64,000 nucleotides of DNA from Prochilodus magdalenae (taxonomy: Eukaryota > Chordata > Actinopteri > Characiformes > Prochilodontidae). The notes under the pieces are model-generated. The model was not told the DNA's origin, ran no database searches, and saw only the letters and a program-made list of their open reading frames with translations. Below are positions 11,341 to 25,108 of the stretch, in pieces. Numbering within the stretch: the first letter of the stretch is position 1; every line of letters begins with the position of its first letter. A program made the translations under genes and the position numbers. The stretch is from contig JAMWET010000790.1 in the NCBI GenBank assembly GCA_024036415.1, positions 45,001 through 109,000 of the forward strand, given 5' to 3'.

Positions 11341-12640
11341 TTCTACTGGCTAGACTGACAAACTACGGGCTTTAACAGCTCGGAACTAAACAGTTACTTG
11401 TCTAAAGGATGAACTAAAGATACTCTGGGTTAAATCCAGAATCCGGCGCGTGATAGGAGAACCGAGCCGACCCGAAGTGAGCTCAGCTGCTGCGGCGCTT
11501 AGTAACAACAACCCGCGGAGAGATTTGTTTTCCGCGCCGACTTGTAAGTGAATCAGTACTGAACCGGTTCCATGTAATGAATCATGTTGATTCACCCGTC
11601 CAACTGGATCGAAACTCTCTGTGGTATCCACGTACGAGGAAGACTGACGACTTACATTCAAATTAATCAGTTCTAGTTGAATTCGAATGTAACCCAATAT
11701 ATTTCTAACAGAGGACACTACAGTGCAGTGTAGGAAGGAAAACACCTTGAATCAAAGAGTCGTTTAATCGGACCAAAAGCTCGAAAGCATCGATTCGTTA
11801 AACTGAAGCGAAGCTGCGTCCCTCGCAACCGATTGGACGCTGTTGGCAATCCTGTCAAAATAAAAGTCCGAGGAAGCACCACTTTGAAACGCGATAAAGA
11901 CATAACATTAAACAAACATCATTTAAACATAATAAATACAGTTAAAAATGAATTTCTTACTGTAATACAAGCAGAAAATAAATTGCATATCAAACGTATG
12001 TTGTATTTTTTATGTTGTAAGTCACAAATTTAATGTAAACTTTTGATAATAAAATACGAACTGAGATTATTTACTGAGGCTTCATCACCTGCATCCTGCA
12101 AAAAAAGAAAAAGAAAAAAAGAACTGTAGGAGCAGATAATTCTAATGCAGATTCATTCATCATTCTACCAGATTTGTTTTCAAAATAAAAGCCCTGTCTG
12201 TAACAGTTTTATACCTAATATTTATTTACAACAGTTTTATACCTAACATGCATAAACTGTATATATTTTAACAGAAAATGTTTTAATATATTCAGTAGCA
12301 GGGATTTCTTAAAGATTTCAGTAACATTTTAAAGACAGATTTTTTTTAAACAATTTGTTGAGTTTTGCTATTTTAAGATGTATTTAAGTAATATAAAGAC
12401 GTAAAATAATTTTTTTTTAAATTAGGATTTAATTAAGAGCCCAACAATCACCGAGAAAAATCCAAGTCCACTTTATAACCGGAGCAGTTCAGTGGGTCAG
12501 ACGCTAGAGGTCGGTAAAGACCTACAGCCCACTCGCGGGGCAGTACTGTGTGGTCACTCTGCAGTGCCGTCATCATATGTTTACTGGTGCTGTGATTATC
12601 GAATGATGTACCGAGAACATTGGGGATGTTAATGTATATT
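11341..12640. other. Intergenic, no gene seen
   Basis: A minus-strand open frame (11386-11745) overlaps a CpG-rich segment but has no recognisable domain. Past 11,900 the sequence is AT-rich. Words such as GAATCAAAGAGTCG and TGAATCATGTTGATTC around 11,560-11,800 resemble dispersed teleost repeats but cannot be assigned. Confidence 0.35.
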
Positions 12641-12654
12641 AGTGTACAACCTCG

Positions 12655-12770
12655 TTTCAGAAAAGGTGTACATTCAGAAACGGGTAGTCCTGCGTGGTGC
12701 AGCCGTCTGCCAATGGTGCTGGATGTCTCCTGGAGGACACCACTGCTCGCTGGATGTCTGTCTGTAATAG
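12655..12770 (-). mobile_element. Fragment of the Tc1-like family found at 32.8 and 47.4 kb
   Basis: GTAGTCCTGCGTGGTGCAGC, then CCAATGGTGCTGGATG and GCTCGCTGGATGTCTG match, in reverse complement, the N-terminal part of the Tc1-like element at 32785-33430. Only about 115 bp survive. Confidence 0.65.
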
Positions 12771-13950
12771 AATGTACAGTTTCTTTAATTAATTCTAGTT
12801 TCTTACTATAATCTAGTCTTATCTCTGATATTTTAGGGAGTAGTGTTCACTTCCCGGACTCCGCCGCTAGGTGTCAGCAAAGAGCCACAGATCACAGAGG
12901 GGGCAGTTTGGCCTGACCCAAGCGGTCCCGACTGTTGATACAGGATGTACACCTGTTATTATACACGCTATTAATCAATACCGTGTGTTTATTAGCTAAA
13001 TAATACACTGGATAGGTTAATAGATCAGCACGTGTATCATTTATACCACTTACTGGAACGGCTCAGCTGATATATTAATAATAATAATAACAGTGGGTCA
13101 GCGTGCCGCCTCCTGACCCACTCCAACAGGACGGCTTTCATTTAGGGGGTTCTGTTGTGTGACTCCAGAAACCAAAACAAGTAGGCGGAGCATGTGACCG
13201 TGGTGACGGTATTTATGGTTGTGTTTTGCACATGACCTGTGCTTCCTTAAATCCTCGGGGGTATTAGTATACTAACCCTCTACCTGCACATACAGGAACC
13301 GTGTGTGGGCTGCCGGGAACTCCTTTCATCTCCTTGGCCATAAATGTGAGTCGACGTCGATATAAACTAGCATAATGTACAGGAAGTCATACCTGAAGAA
13401 CCTCAGGCCTTCCTCCGCCTCAACAACATGTGACTCACAACAGGACCCCACGGCACCTTTCCCTGGGCCTCGTCAGGGAGCCGCTTAGTGCGGATCTGCT
13501 TAAATGCTTTAGCTCCAGATGGCATCATGTGCCTTTTACTCCCGGGAGGCCGGAGCGGGTGGCAGTGTGTAACCGTGCCATCACGATTTGAAATGCCTCC
13601 CTGAACACAGTGGCTGACTTGTTTCTGAGCGCCTCGGTTTCACGCTGACTCGGACAGCTCTGCTGTAGCAGGTCAGGGTCCAGCAGTGTGGGCCCACATC
13701 CACAACCCGCTGTCTGCAGCCCCAACCTCTGATCCATATTTCAATGGCACCGGTCATGTGAACTCAGCAGAATGTACCGCACACAGGGTGAAGTGATGAG
13801 AGCAGGGAATGGGCTCCATGTGACCGTGACCCTGTGTGGACAAAATCAGCCGTCAATAAAATCATAAATAGATTTAATAACTGATCAATAATAACACCAT
13901 AAACACACATCACACAGCAATCAAGGGCAGAACAAACACTTCAGAGAACT
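12771..13950. other. Intergenic, no feature supported
   Basis: The sequence appears unique, with no splice-bounded open frame that I can defend. Confidence 0.35.
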
Positions 13951-14852
<902 letters not shown>

Positions 14853-15276
14853 CGCTAGCAGTTTAAAACTGAATATCTGAAGTATATAAATAACAGCAAT
14901 ATATACGCTAGGATAATAATATAAAGTAAAAATATGATGTTATTGTAATATATACACTATATAAACACAAATATACCATATAGAACTACAGGAACGGGTC
15001 AGCACACAGCACCACCCCAAAGGTTCTATTTGAGTACCAGCCGTATGTTCGGTTCTGATGTGCCAGAAGGCTGTTCATGAACATTCAGCGGTGCTGGAGA
15101 CCATGTTGGTTTATCTCTCTCATCAGTGGTGAGTGAGATATGCTATGTCATGCTCACGCTGCCTCTGCCCCGCCCACCTCGACAACCTCAGGCCAATCAG
15201 AACTGGTCCTACACGTCATGCCTGTAAAGGGCTGTGATCTCCAACCTTATCTGGGCAGTTTAGCTGATCACCCAAC

Positions 15277-15475
15277 ATTCGGTCATCCATCTTCTGAGCT
15301 GCTTATCCTTCATCCCTCTGGGTCATGGGTGGTGCTGGAGCCGGTCGTAGCGCTCGCTGGGCGGAAGGCAGGAAGCACACTGGACAGGCCGCCGGTCCAT
15401 TCAGTTAGGATTTATAAAGAAGTGTCTGGGTGTCCTGCTCGAGTGCGCTTCAGTCGCGTTCCGTCAGTTCAGGGA
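15277..15475. repeat. Dispersed teleost repeat fragment
   Basis: The words TCATCCATCTTCTGAGCTGC, GCTTATCCTTCAT, GGGCGGAAGGCAGGA and CACTGGACAGGCCGCC form a motif string common as a dispersed repeat in fish genomes. I cannot assign it to a superfamily. Confidence 0.5.
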
Positions 15476-15728
15476 ATCAAACCCAGGGGCCTAGTTCCCT
15501 GAGCTCCCATCCACCACCTTCCATTATCTAACACCATGACTTAAATATCTCTCCTACGCCCTTCAAACGCAAACATCAGCCGTGAGACACCAGTCTAAAC
15601 ACCTCCCAACGTCAAGCAGGGGGGAGACGTGATTTACTCACCCAATTGGGCGGAATGGACGACACAGTCCAGGTCCCATGCCAGTCGGAGGACTGGGAGT
15701 TTAGACTGTCCGGCCTAAAGTCGGACGT

Positions 15729-16075
15729 GTGGCCACCCTACTGTCTCCTCACACAGTTCCTCTCCTTCTCTCCTACCAGCTCCTAACAGCCTCGCTCCTT
15801 CCTACCTGTCTGATCTACTCCTCCTTCCACACCTGCTCTCGCTCTCTCAGGTCTTCTACAGCTGAGCAGTGCACCGTTCCACCAGGTATGGGTTTGGTGG
15901 CTGAGCATTTTCTAGATCTGCTCCTGGACTCTGGAACTCTCTCTCTCTGGAACTCTCTCTCTGTGTTTAAGTCTAGTCCTAGGACAGGTCTCTCTTTAAC
16001 CTCACCTAGACCCTGCCTCAAGCCTCCAACTGCTCCTCATCATCAAGATCCTGGTCACATGGTCAGTTTGTATGT
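15729..16075 (+). pseudogene. Decayed LINE ORF2 3' end (reverse transcriptase C-terminal tail)
   Basis: An open frame of 137 codons contains HTCSRSLRSS, LWNSLSVFKSSPRTGLS and a leucine-rich tail. This is the pattern found at the C-terminus of ORF2 in fish non-LTR retrotransposons (tail of the type SRSLRSS...LWNSLP...FK..LKT). The catalytic part is missing and the element is 5' truncated. It is followed directly by the ATT/AGT array. Confidence 0.55.
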
Positions 16076-16134
16076 CTTTGTTGTTATTGATGCACTGTTT
16101 ACTTTGTTGTCTGATGCTCTCTATATAAAACTAC

Positions 16135-16410
16135 AGTATTAGTATTATTAATATTAGTATCAGTATTATTAGTACTAGTATTATGAATATTTGTATTATT
16201 AGTATTAGTATTATTAGTATTAGTATCAGTATTATTAGCATTAGTATTTTTAGTATTAGTATTAGTATTATTAGTATTAGTAGTATTAGTATCAGTATTG
16301 TTAGTATTAGTAGTATTAGTATTAGTATTAGTATTATTAGTGTTAGTATTATTAGTATTAGTATTAGTGTTAGTATTATTAGTATTAGCATTATTAGTAT
16401 TAGTATTAAT
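16135..16410. repeat. (ATTAGT)n-type simple repeat
   Basis: Trinucleotide array of ATT and AGT units with scattered AGC and GTT variants, about 275 bp. Ile/Ser/Leu-rich open frames on both strands are repeat artefacts. Confidence 0.95.
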
Positions 16411-17330
16411 TTCATTTCGTCAGAAGTGACATCACAAACACAGACCAGCTTCATACTTCACATGTACTTATGACATCGGATCACTGAAGTATACGAGCAC
16501 ATGGATGGTGAAGCTCAGGCCTCCTACGTGACCCCCCATGTGACCCCCCATGTGATTTTGTTTTTTTCTCTCAGGGCTGTAATCATTAACTCCAGGCTGG
16601 AATCAGTGCGGTTATTAATCTTCATAATCAGATAGAGTTAGTTATTAATGAGTGAACAGTGAGAGCTCCTTTCTGGATCGTTCTCCTGCCGGGACTGTTT
16701 GCCTACATCACGTCTACCTCATTTCCTGTTCAGCTCAACATCAACAAGGAAACGTCTGTTTATGAGCCGTGGTGCGCGTCATGCTTTACAGCGAGCCCTG
16801 GAGGACGTCCTGCTGCCGAGCCCAGCAGCAGCGGCTTACAGAAATCCCTTTACATGCTTAAGTGGTGGATTAGAAATGCCTCCGCCGCCTCCGCCGCCTC
16901 CCGGTGTATAACAGGAGAACACAGCTCATCTGGACCTGCTGCTTCCTGACGTGGCCTTTACTCCACATGGTAGCCGGGTGGTATTCGGAGTGCTGTTAAT
17001 GTTAAACCTGTGCCCGGCAGTGGGTGAAACGCCACGCTCTTGAACTTAGCCCGTTATCTTATCTGTGTGGGGCAACGGGCTCAGCGTTCTGGATCTGCTT
17101 TATATCCCTACATCACAGCGTCCTCGACAGGCGCACAGCCTCACAGTTACTCAAGTTCGTGTTGACAAGCCAGTTATATAAAATAATGATCAGCGCTTTC
17201 GTCATATGCTTTCAGAGGGCCCGGCGATGAAGGCCTCCGACCTGGAACAGACGCTGGTTTAACGTTGTTGAGTCACTCGGAGTCGTTTGGCGTGAAACAC
17301 TCTGCTCTAGGGACTGTACCCAGTGGTGGT
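16411..17330. other. Intergenic, no gene seen
   Basis: No recognisable repeat or coding exon. A plus-strand open frame at 16659-16949 has no family signature. Confidence 0.3.
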
Positions 17331-17395
17331 GAAGGTAACCAGACGTCCCCTCTAAAAGCTCCCTCACAGAAAGTCTAGATTTCCCAGATTCTTGC
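17331..17395 (+). mobile_element. MITE family M, copy d (left end only)
   Basis: CAGTGGTGGTGAAGGTAACC begins the fragment, which follows the family consensus to the CTCCCTCACAG word, then breaks off. Confidence 0.65.
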
Positions 17396-18000
17396 TGTTT
17401 ACACATGTAAAGGATTATAACCCTTTGAACATGTTACAAGTCATAACGCCTTACCTATCTTGTTCCCACACGTTAATAAGTTACGGCCATGGCATAGCCT
17501 GCCTGGTCCCATGCCTTATAAAGTCATGGCCGTCTGACTCAATCACATTCCCATGACTTAACTATCACACCTGAATCTCGGTCACAGGCCTCACTTAGTC
17601 ACGGCTTAACTATCTTATTCCCACAACTTAATAAGTCTAGGCCACAGATGAACCAATAGCCACAGCCATAATGATCAAACTGGGCAGCCCTCCACCAAAA
17701 GAAACAGCCAATCAGGACCTGTGAATTACCTGGGGTACCTGGGCTTTAGCTGGCCAGAACTTTAAACCAGGCTGCTGGGCGGCTCACGGGGGCATCACAC
17801 GCCGTATCGAGATGCTGGAGTCTCTCACTGCGTCTCCAACAGGTTCCTAATTCTGTTCCCATCCATAACCTAAACCATCGGGACTACCACATCCCCCTCC
17901 ACTCCAGTCATGGCCACAACTTACAAAGTCATGACCACAGCCTAACTATCTTATTCCCACAACTTACTAAGGCATGGCCATGATCTAATTATCTTGTTCT
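17396..18000. repeat. Degenerate repeats of a ~60-bp CTTATTCCCACAACTTA motif
   Basis: Loose copies of a motif such as TAACTATCTTATTCCCACAA recur at about 17455, 17560, 17610 and 17945. The unit and copy number are too degenerate to define. No gene is seen. Confidence 0.4.
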
Positions 18001-18360
18001 TACAACTTCTACAGGAGCATAATTGAAAGTATTCTCACCAGCTCCATCACAGTCTGGTTTGTAAAACTGCTCCGCCCAGGACCGCAAGTGTCTGCAACGG
18101 GTGGTCAAGACAGCCCAGTCCATCACAGGAACGGTCCTTTCACCACTAGGGGACAGGGGAGTCCTCAGGAGGGCCCACAAGATCATCAAGGACAAAGCTC
18201 ATCCTCAACACGACTTCACTCTTCTCCCATCTGGCAGACCATTCAGGAGCATGAAATCAGGGACCACCAGACTACGTCATCAGAGCTCTGAACACCTCGC
18301 TACCTCCAACACGCTACCTCACGCTCCTCCGCTACAAGCATCTGACCAGCCCTGAGTAGT
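18001..18360 (+). pseudogene. L2-like LINE ORF2 C-terminal remnant, frameshifted
   Basis: The reading starts in one frame with FYRSIIESILTSSITVWF and continues in another with RVVKTAQSITG and HKIIKDKAHPQHDFTLLPSG. These are hallmark blocks of the C-terminal end of fish L2-type reverse transcriptases. At least one frameshift separates them, so the copy is dead and 5' truncated. The 3' UTR follows, interrupted by the 39-bp minisatellite. Confidence 0.75.
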
Positions 18361-18384
18361 CCATGCTCAGTCCTCTTACCTATA

Positions 18385-19706
18385 AGATGACCACAATAAC
18401 AGACTGCTTAACTGTAGACTGACCACCACAACATTACAGACTGCTTAACTACACAGACTGACATCCACAACATTACAGACTGCTTAACTACACCAACTGA
18501 CCACCACAACATTACAGACTGCTTAACTACACAGACTAACCACCAGAACATTACAGACTGCTTAACTACACAGACTAACCACCAGAACATTACAGACTGC
18601 TTAACTACACAGACTGACCACCAGAACATTACAGACTGCTTAACTACACAGACTGACCACCAGAACATTACAGACTGCTTAACTACACAGACTAACCACC
18701 AGAACATTAGACTGCTTAACTACACAGACTAACCACCAGAACATTACAGACTGCTTAACTCCACAGACTGACCACCACAACATTACTGGCCGCTTAACTG
18801 TACAGACTGACCACCAGAACATTACAGACCGCTTACCTGCACAGACAGACCACCACAACATTACAGACTGCTTAACTACACAGACAGACCACCAGAACAT
18901 TACAGACTGCTTAACTCCACAGGCTGACCACCAGAACATTACAGACTGCTTAACTACACAGACTGACCACCAGAACATTACAGACTGCTTAACTCCACAG
19001 ATTGACCACCAGAACATTACAGACTGGATAACTGTACAGACTGACCACCAGAACATTACAGACTGGATAACTGCACAGACTGACCACCACAACATTACAG
19101 ACTGCTTAACTACACAGACTGACCACCAGAACATTACAGACTGTTTAACTACACAGACTGACCACCAGAACATTACAGACTGCTTAACTCCACAGACTGA
19201 CCACCACAACATTACAGACTGCTTAACTACACCAACTGACCACCAGAACATTACAGACTGCTTAACTCCACAGACTGACCACCAGAACATTACAGACTGC
19301 TTAACTCCACAGATTGACCACCAGAACATTACAGACTGGATAACTGTACAGACTGACCACCAGAACATTACAGACTGGATAACTGTACAGACTGACCACC
19401 AGAACATTACAGACTGCTTAACTCCACAGACTGACCACCAGAACATTACAGACTGCTTAACTCCACAGACTGACCACCAGAACATTACAGACTGCTTAAC
19501 TCCACAGATTGACCACCAGAACATTACAGACTGGATAACTGTACAGACTGACCACCAGAACATTACAGACTGGATAACTGTACAGACTGACCACCAGAAC
19601 ATTACAGACTGGATAACTGTACAGACTGACCACCACAACATTACAGACTGCTTAACTGCACAGATTGACCACCAGAACATTACAGACTGGATAACTGTAC
19701 AGACTG
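18385..19706. repeat. 39-bp minisatellite (~34 units)
   Basis: The unit contains AACATTACAGACTGCTTAAC and ACACAGACTGACCACCAG. Units vary (GGATAACTGTAC against GCTTAACTACAC) in a pattern suggesting higher-order repeats. Because 39 is a multiple of three, one minus-strand frame stays open for 368 codons as a Trp/Cys/Val-rich repeat. I regard this as an artefact. Confidence 0.95.
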
Positions 19707-19719
19707 CACTCTCTCCTCT

Positions 19720-20085
19720 ATAAGGACCAGTGTTATTCTGTATACTGAATGCGTACACTGTGTGTATGATACACGTATACCTCATTTGAATCTATAACTG
19801 GCTTTTGCTGCACCGTTCTGTCATTTACACTAACCCCGCATACCGTACACTTTTTAGTGTTACTTTTTTTTTTCCCGTACATATATCATACATTTTATTC
19901 ATTTATATACATACATATACCTTTCTTCTCTCTAGTATTGTCTTTCTTATTCAGTACTGGGTATTTATTCTGTAATTGTTTAGTACTTGAGGTCCAGGAG
20001 CGAGTGCAGAGTGAGAATTTCTTTGTACGGTGCAGCTGCTGTTTCTCTGTGCATATGAAGCATGAATCTTGAATTTTGACTGTAA
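19720..20085 (+). mobile_element. L2-like LINE 3' end
   Basis: The segment ends with GAGAATTTCTTTGTACGG and GCATATGAAGCATGAATCTT, resembling the 3' tail of L2-type elements (AATTTCATTGTAC ... TGACAATAAAG ... TGAATCT). Orientation matches the ORF2 remnant at 18001-18360, so both probably belong to one insertion. Confidence 0.6.
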
Positions 20086-20649
20086 GGATGTCTAGCTGGT
20101 GCAGAAATCAGTCAGCCTGGCCAGAATTCCCCACATCCTTATTGTGCAACAACTCAACTCCATATTCCGTCACACATTCCAAGAAAAACAATAGCCTGCT
20201 TCCCGCTCTACTGCACCGGCTCTCTCTCAGCCAGGCTCTGTTCATGTGAGGGAGTCTGAGTGCTTCACGTCTCCTTCACCACAGGTACCAGATCACACCC
20301 TGTCTTACTACAGGCCGGAAAGAACCTGGAACTAAACGTCCACGTAAGAAAGCGTCTCCAGTAAGAGGAAGTGGGATATACTGTAAGAATTAGTTCCTGC
20401 ATGGTTTATCAGCAAGCTGTAAACAAAGGTCAGTCAGAGGCGTGGGCAATGACTCTCCCAACCTGTCCTGGTTCAGACATTCCATTCTCTAATTCTTACA
20501 GGAATTTTACCATCATTAACCAACACGCTTCTGTAAACAGAGAGCTAGAACCGTCCTTCTGCGGCTCCACCACAAATTACCGCTCCCAGTAAGGAGGCCT
20601 AAGTAACTTTTGGCTGGAAATTTCAAAATTCCTCCATAATTGTGTGTCT
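20086..20649. other. Intergenic, no feature supported
   Basis: No repeat or exon recognised. Confidence 0.3.
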
Positions 20650-21250
20650 GAGGTGTAAACAGAGTGAGTGAGGGGGGGTTTGGTGTGAGGTGTGTGCAGA
20701 GCGAGTGAGAGAGGGTTTGGTGTGAGGTGTGTACAGAGTGAGTGAGAGCGGGTTTGGTGTGAGGTGTGTACAGAGTGAGTGAGAGCGGGTTTGGTGTGAG
20801 GTGTGTACAGAGTGAGTGAGAGAGGGTTTGGTGTGAGGTGTGTACAGAGTGAGGGAGAGAGGGTTTGGTGTGAGGTGTGTACAGAGTGAGTGAGAGAGGG
20901 TTTGGTGTGAGGTGTGTACAGAGTGAGTGAGAGAGTGTTGTGTGTGAGGTGTGTACAGAGTGAGTGAGAGCGGGTTTGGTGTGAGGTGTGTACAGAGTGA
21001 GTGAGAGAGGGTTTGGTGTGAGGTGTGTACAGAGTGAGTGAGAGAGGGTTTGGTGTGAGGTGTGTACAGAGTGAGGGAGAGAGGGTTTGGTGTGAGGTGT
21101 GTACAGAGTGAGTGAGAGAGGGTTTGGTGTGAGGTGTGTAAACAGAGTGAGTGGGAGAGGGTTCGGTGTGAGGTGTGTAAACAGAGTGAGGGAGAGAGGG
21201 TTTGGTGTGAGGCGTGTACAGAGCGAGTGAGAGAGGGTTTGGTGTGAGGT
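20650..21250. repeat. 37-bp minisatellite (~15 units)
   Basis: The unit contains GGGTTTGGTGTGAGGTGTGT and ACAGAGTGAGTGAGAG. It abuts a MITE family M fragment at 21251 without a gap. The 242-codon minus-strand frame is an artefact. Confidence 0.95.
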
Positions 21251-21352
21251 GTTCCTTTGGGGGACTATGTGACCTCACAGCGCCCTGCAGCATGTATCCC
21301 TCCACTATGAATGGAGGTTAAGGCTGAGATCTTCTCCACACTATCATAAACA
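21251..21352 (-). mobile_element. MITE family M, copy e (internal fragment)
   Basis: From TTCCTTTGGGGGACTATGTG to CTCCACACTATCATAAACA the sequence follows the family core in reverse orientation. The left part of the element is replaced by the 37-bp array. Confidence 0.75.
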
Positions 21353-21780
21353 CAGATGGGCTCTTTAACGTCACTGATTTCTCCCACCGTGACTGAAGCA
21401 TATGGGCCCTTTAATCGGTGTGAAGTCTGAAGGAAGAACTGTAACGTTTAGTGTTTCGAAATACAGGGGCTTCCCTATTTAGCTTCCCCACACGGTTACT
21501 CAGAGGTTGGGTAAGAGGGCAAGCACTGCACACCATCTTCTACTCCACCACTGAGTCTAAAGCAGGAGCAGACCTGGACACGAGCTCCACCAGGATAACC
21601 TGGCTGGGTTTAATTTTAGAGACTGGCAGCCGGACAGAACCCTGCCTGGTTACAGAACCTCACCAGCACGCGCTTCAAAGCTGAGCTCAGAACCTAAATT
21701 AGACCTGCAGCTGTGCGTGCATTGTCACAGCTGAACGAGGAGAACTGAGTCCATAGAACCGTACACAGCAGGAACCGCAG

Positions 21781-22050
21781 TGAGGTCAGTGAGGTCAGGG
21801 AATGATGTTGGAACATTGCTGTGAGGATTTGATTGAGTATTAGTGAGGGTAGGTACTGATGTTAGAACATTGCTGTGAGGATTTGATTGAGTATTAGTGA
21901 GGGTAGGTACTGATGTTGGAACATTGCTGTGAGGATTTGATTGTGCATTAGTAAGGTCAGGTATTGATGTTGAACACTGCTGTGAGGATTTGATTGGGCA
22001 GTAGTGAGGTCTGGTTCTGATGTTGGAACATTGCTGTGAGGATTTGATTT
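21781..22050. repeat. 54-bp minisatellite, array 1 (~5 units)
   Basis: The unit contains TGATGTTGGAACATTGCTGT and GAGGATTTGATTGAGTATTA. The same unit forms a second array at 46000-46290. Confidence 0.9.
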
Positions 22051-22990
22051 TGATCACTCCAGAGAGTGCAGTTCCACTTCTCCACAGCAGGGGGGGCTTT
22101 ACTCCCCTCCAGGCCACTGACACGTTTAGAGTCAAATGGTGTGACAGGCTGCACAGTGTCTTTGAGGCAGGTGTCCTCAGGTGTTACCCAGCCAGCGCTG
22201 GTGTGTCTATAAGCCCCGCCCCCTTAAAAACAGCAGTGGATTCTAATGGAGCCCTCTACAGATCAGGCCCCTGCAGCAGTGTGGAGGCAGCGAGAGGAGA
22301 CATTCGTGGAGCTGGTCTTAAACACGGTACTGCGATTAACTCAGCTCGGAATTCCTGGAATGGCAGCAGGAACAGCCTTCTCAGCTCCCATAGTTCAGCG
22401 CTCCACCACTGCTGCGCCTGGTCAAGGCCGAACGCAGCCCAGGTCCATCTTAAGGTCGCCCAGGCTGGGTGCAATGATCCAGGGAGCAGTGTGTCCTTAT
22501 TTGGAGGCCATTTGTCTTACAGACTGATACTTTCTTTATACAATCAGCCGTGTGCAGAACAAACCCCGCCCCCGGTAGCCAAACACTCCCAGCCCCTCAC
22601 TGTCTTCATCATTTCTGTTCGTACTTTAAAATGAGCTGTTTAATATTAACATCTCAAACTAAATATTTACGCTTATGAACAGACGCCACCGTCCTGAGGA
22701 GGCAGTCCAGGCTCTGGGTGCCTGTAGGAAGCGTGTGGGGAATCTGAGTCTGCCGGGGAATCTGGCGGAGGACCTGCTGTTTAAGTGCCTGTGTGGACGA
22801 GCTGCACAGTGGAGTTTATGTTTATGGCTCACAGTGAGTCATATGGTGTCCCAGACCACCTTAATGAGGAGCAGGGTGCGGTGTGAGCGCACTGAGAGCG
22901 CTTTCAGGGAAAAGGTTTCCCGTGGCTATTCACTTCTAGTGTTAGCAATGTATGGCTCTGGGCTAGCTTCTGTGCTAAACTAGGCAACAT
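22051..22990. other. Intergenic, no gene assigned
   Basis: A plus-strand open frame of 204 codons (22020-22634) starts inside the repeat array, and an overlapping frame also reads open. Neither has a recognisable domain or good splice boundaries. Confidence 0.3.
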
Positions 22991-25108
22991 ATGGACAGAC
23001 TGGACACCAAACACACCCAGACTGGACACCAAACACACCCAGACTGGACACCAAACACATCCAGACTGGACACCAAACACACCCAGACTGGACACCAAAC
23101 ACACCCAGACTGGACACCAAACACATCCAGACTGGACACCAAACACACCCAGACTGGACACCAAACAGATCCAGACTGGACACCAAACAGATCCAGACTG
23201 GACACCAAACACACCCAGACTGGACACCAAACACACCTAGACTGGACACCAAACACACACAGACTGGACACCAAACACGCCCAGGCTGCACACCAAACAC
23301 ATCCAGACTGCACACCAAACACAGCCACACTGGACACCAAACACATCCAGACTGGACACCAAACACAGCCAGACTGGACACCAAACACAGCCAGACTGGA
23401 CACCAAACACAGCCAGACCGGACACCAAACACACCCAGACCGGACACCAAACACACCCAGACCGGACACCAAACACACCCAGACTGCACACCAAACACAC
23501 CCAGACTGCACACCAAACACACCCAGGCTGCACACCAAACACATCCAGACCGGACACCAAACACATCCAGACCGGACACCAAACACATCCAGACCGGACA
23601 CCAAACACACCCAGGCTGCACACCAAACACATCCAGACCGGACACCAAACACACCCAGACCAGACACCAAACACACCCAGACCAGACACCAAACACACCC
23701 AGACCAGACACCAAACACACCCAGACTGCACACCAAACACACCCAGGCCGGACACCAAACACACCCAGGCCGGACACCAAACACACCCAGGCTGCACACC
23801 AAACACACCCAGGCTGCACACCAAACACACCCAGACTGGACACCAAACACACCCAGACTGGACACCAAACACACCCAGGCTGGACACCAAACACACCCAG
23901 GCTGGACACCAAACATACCCAGGCTGGACACCAAACACACCCAGACCGGACACCAAACACACCCAGACCGGACACCAAACACACCCAGACCAGACACCAA
24001 ACACACCCAGGCTGCACACCAAACACATCTAGAATGGACACCAAACACATCCAGACTGGACACCAAACACATCTAGAATGGACACCAAACACATCCAGAC
24101 TGGACACCAAACACATGCAGACTGGACACCAAACACATGCAGACTGGACACCAAACACATGCAGACTGGACACCAAACACATGCAGACTGGACACCAAAC
24201 ACATGCAGACTGGACACCAAACACATCCAGACTGGACACCAAACACACGCAGACTGGACACCAAACACACGCAGACTGCACACCAAACACACCCAGACTG
24301 CACACCAAACACACCCAGGCTGGACACCAAACACACCCAGGCTGGACACCAAACACACCTAGACTGGACACCAAACACACCCAGACCGGACACCAAACAC
24401 ACCCAGACTGCACACCAAACACACCCAGACCAGACACCAAACACACCCAGACTGCACACCAAACACACCCAGGCCGGACACCAAACACACCCAGACTGGA
24501 CACCAAACACACCCAGACTGCACACCAAACACACCCAGACTGCACACCAAACACACCCAGACTGCACACCAAACACACCCAGACTGGACACCAAACACAC
24601 CCAGACTGCACACCAAACACACCCAGACTGCACACCAAACACACCCAGGCTGCACACCAAACACACCCAGGCTGCACACCAAACACACCCAGACTGCACA
24701 CCAAACACACCCAGACTGCACACCAAACACACCCAGGCTGGACACCAAACACACCCAGGCTGCACACCAAACACACCCAGACTGGACACCAAACACATCC
24801 AGACTGGACACCAAACACACCCAGACTGGACACCAAACACATCCAGACTGGACACCAATCACATCCAGACTGGACACCAAACACATCCAGACTGGACACC
24901 AAACACATCCAGACTGGACACCAATCACATCCAGACTGGACACCAGTCACACCCAGACTGCACACCAGTTACACCCAGACTGCACACCAGTCACACCCAG
25001 ACTGCACACCAGTCACAACCAGACTGCACACCAAACACACCCAGACTGCACACCAAACACATTCAGACTGGACACCAAACACACCCAGGCTGGACACCAG
25101 TCACTGTC
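22991..25108. repeat. 22-bp minisatellite (~96 units)
   Basis: The unit is close to ACACCCAGACTGGACACCAA plus AC. Common variants change CCC to TCC, ACTGG to ACTGC or ACCGG, and GAC to GGC. Long open frames occur on both strands (up to 661 codons) because the unit lacks stop triplets in several frames. Both strands give low-complexity products, so I reject coding. Confidence 0.97.

Noticed and set aside
11386..11745. 119-codon minus-strand frame upstream of POC1A
   Set aside because: No domain or splice support; it overlaps repeat-like GAATC words.
18408..19785. 368-codon and 99-codon minus-strand Trp/Cys/Val-rich frames
   Set aside because: They translate a 39-bp minisatellite whose period is divisible by three.
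22991..25108. CRISPR-like array
   Set aside because: Units are contiguous with no unique spacers and the context is a vertebrate genome.
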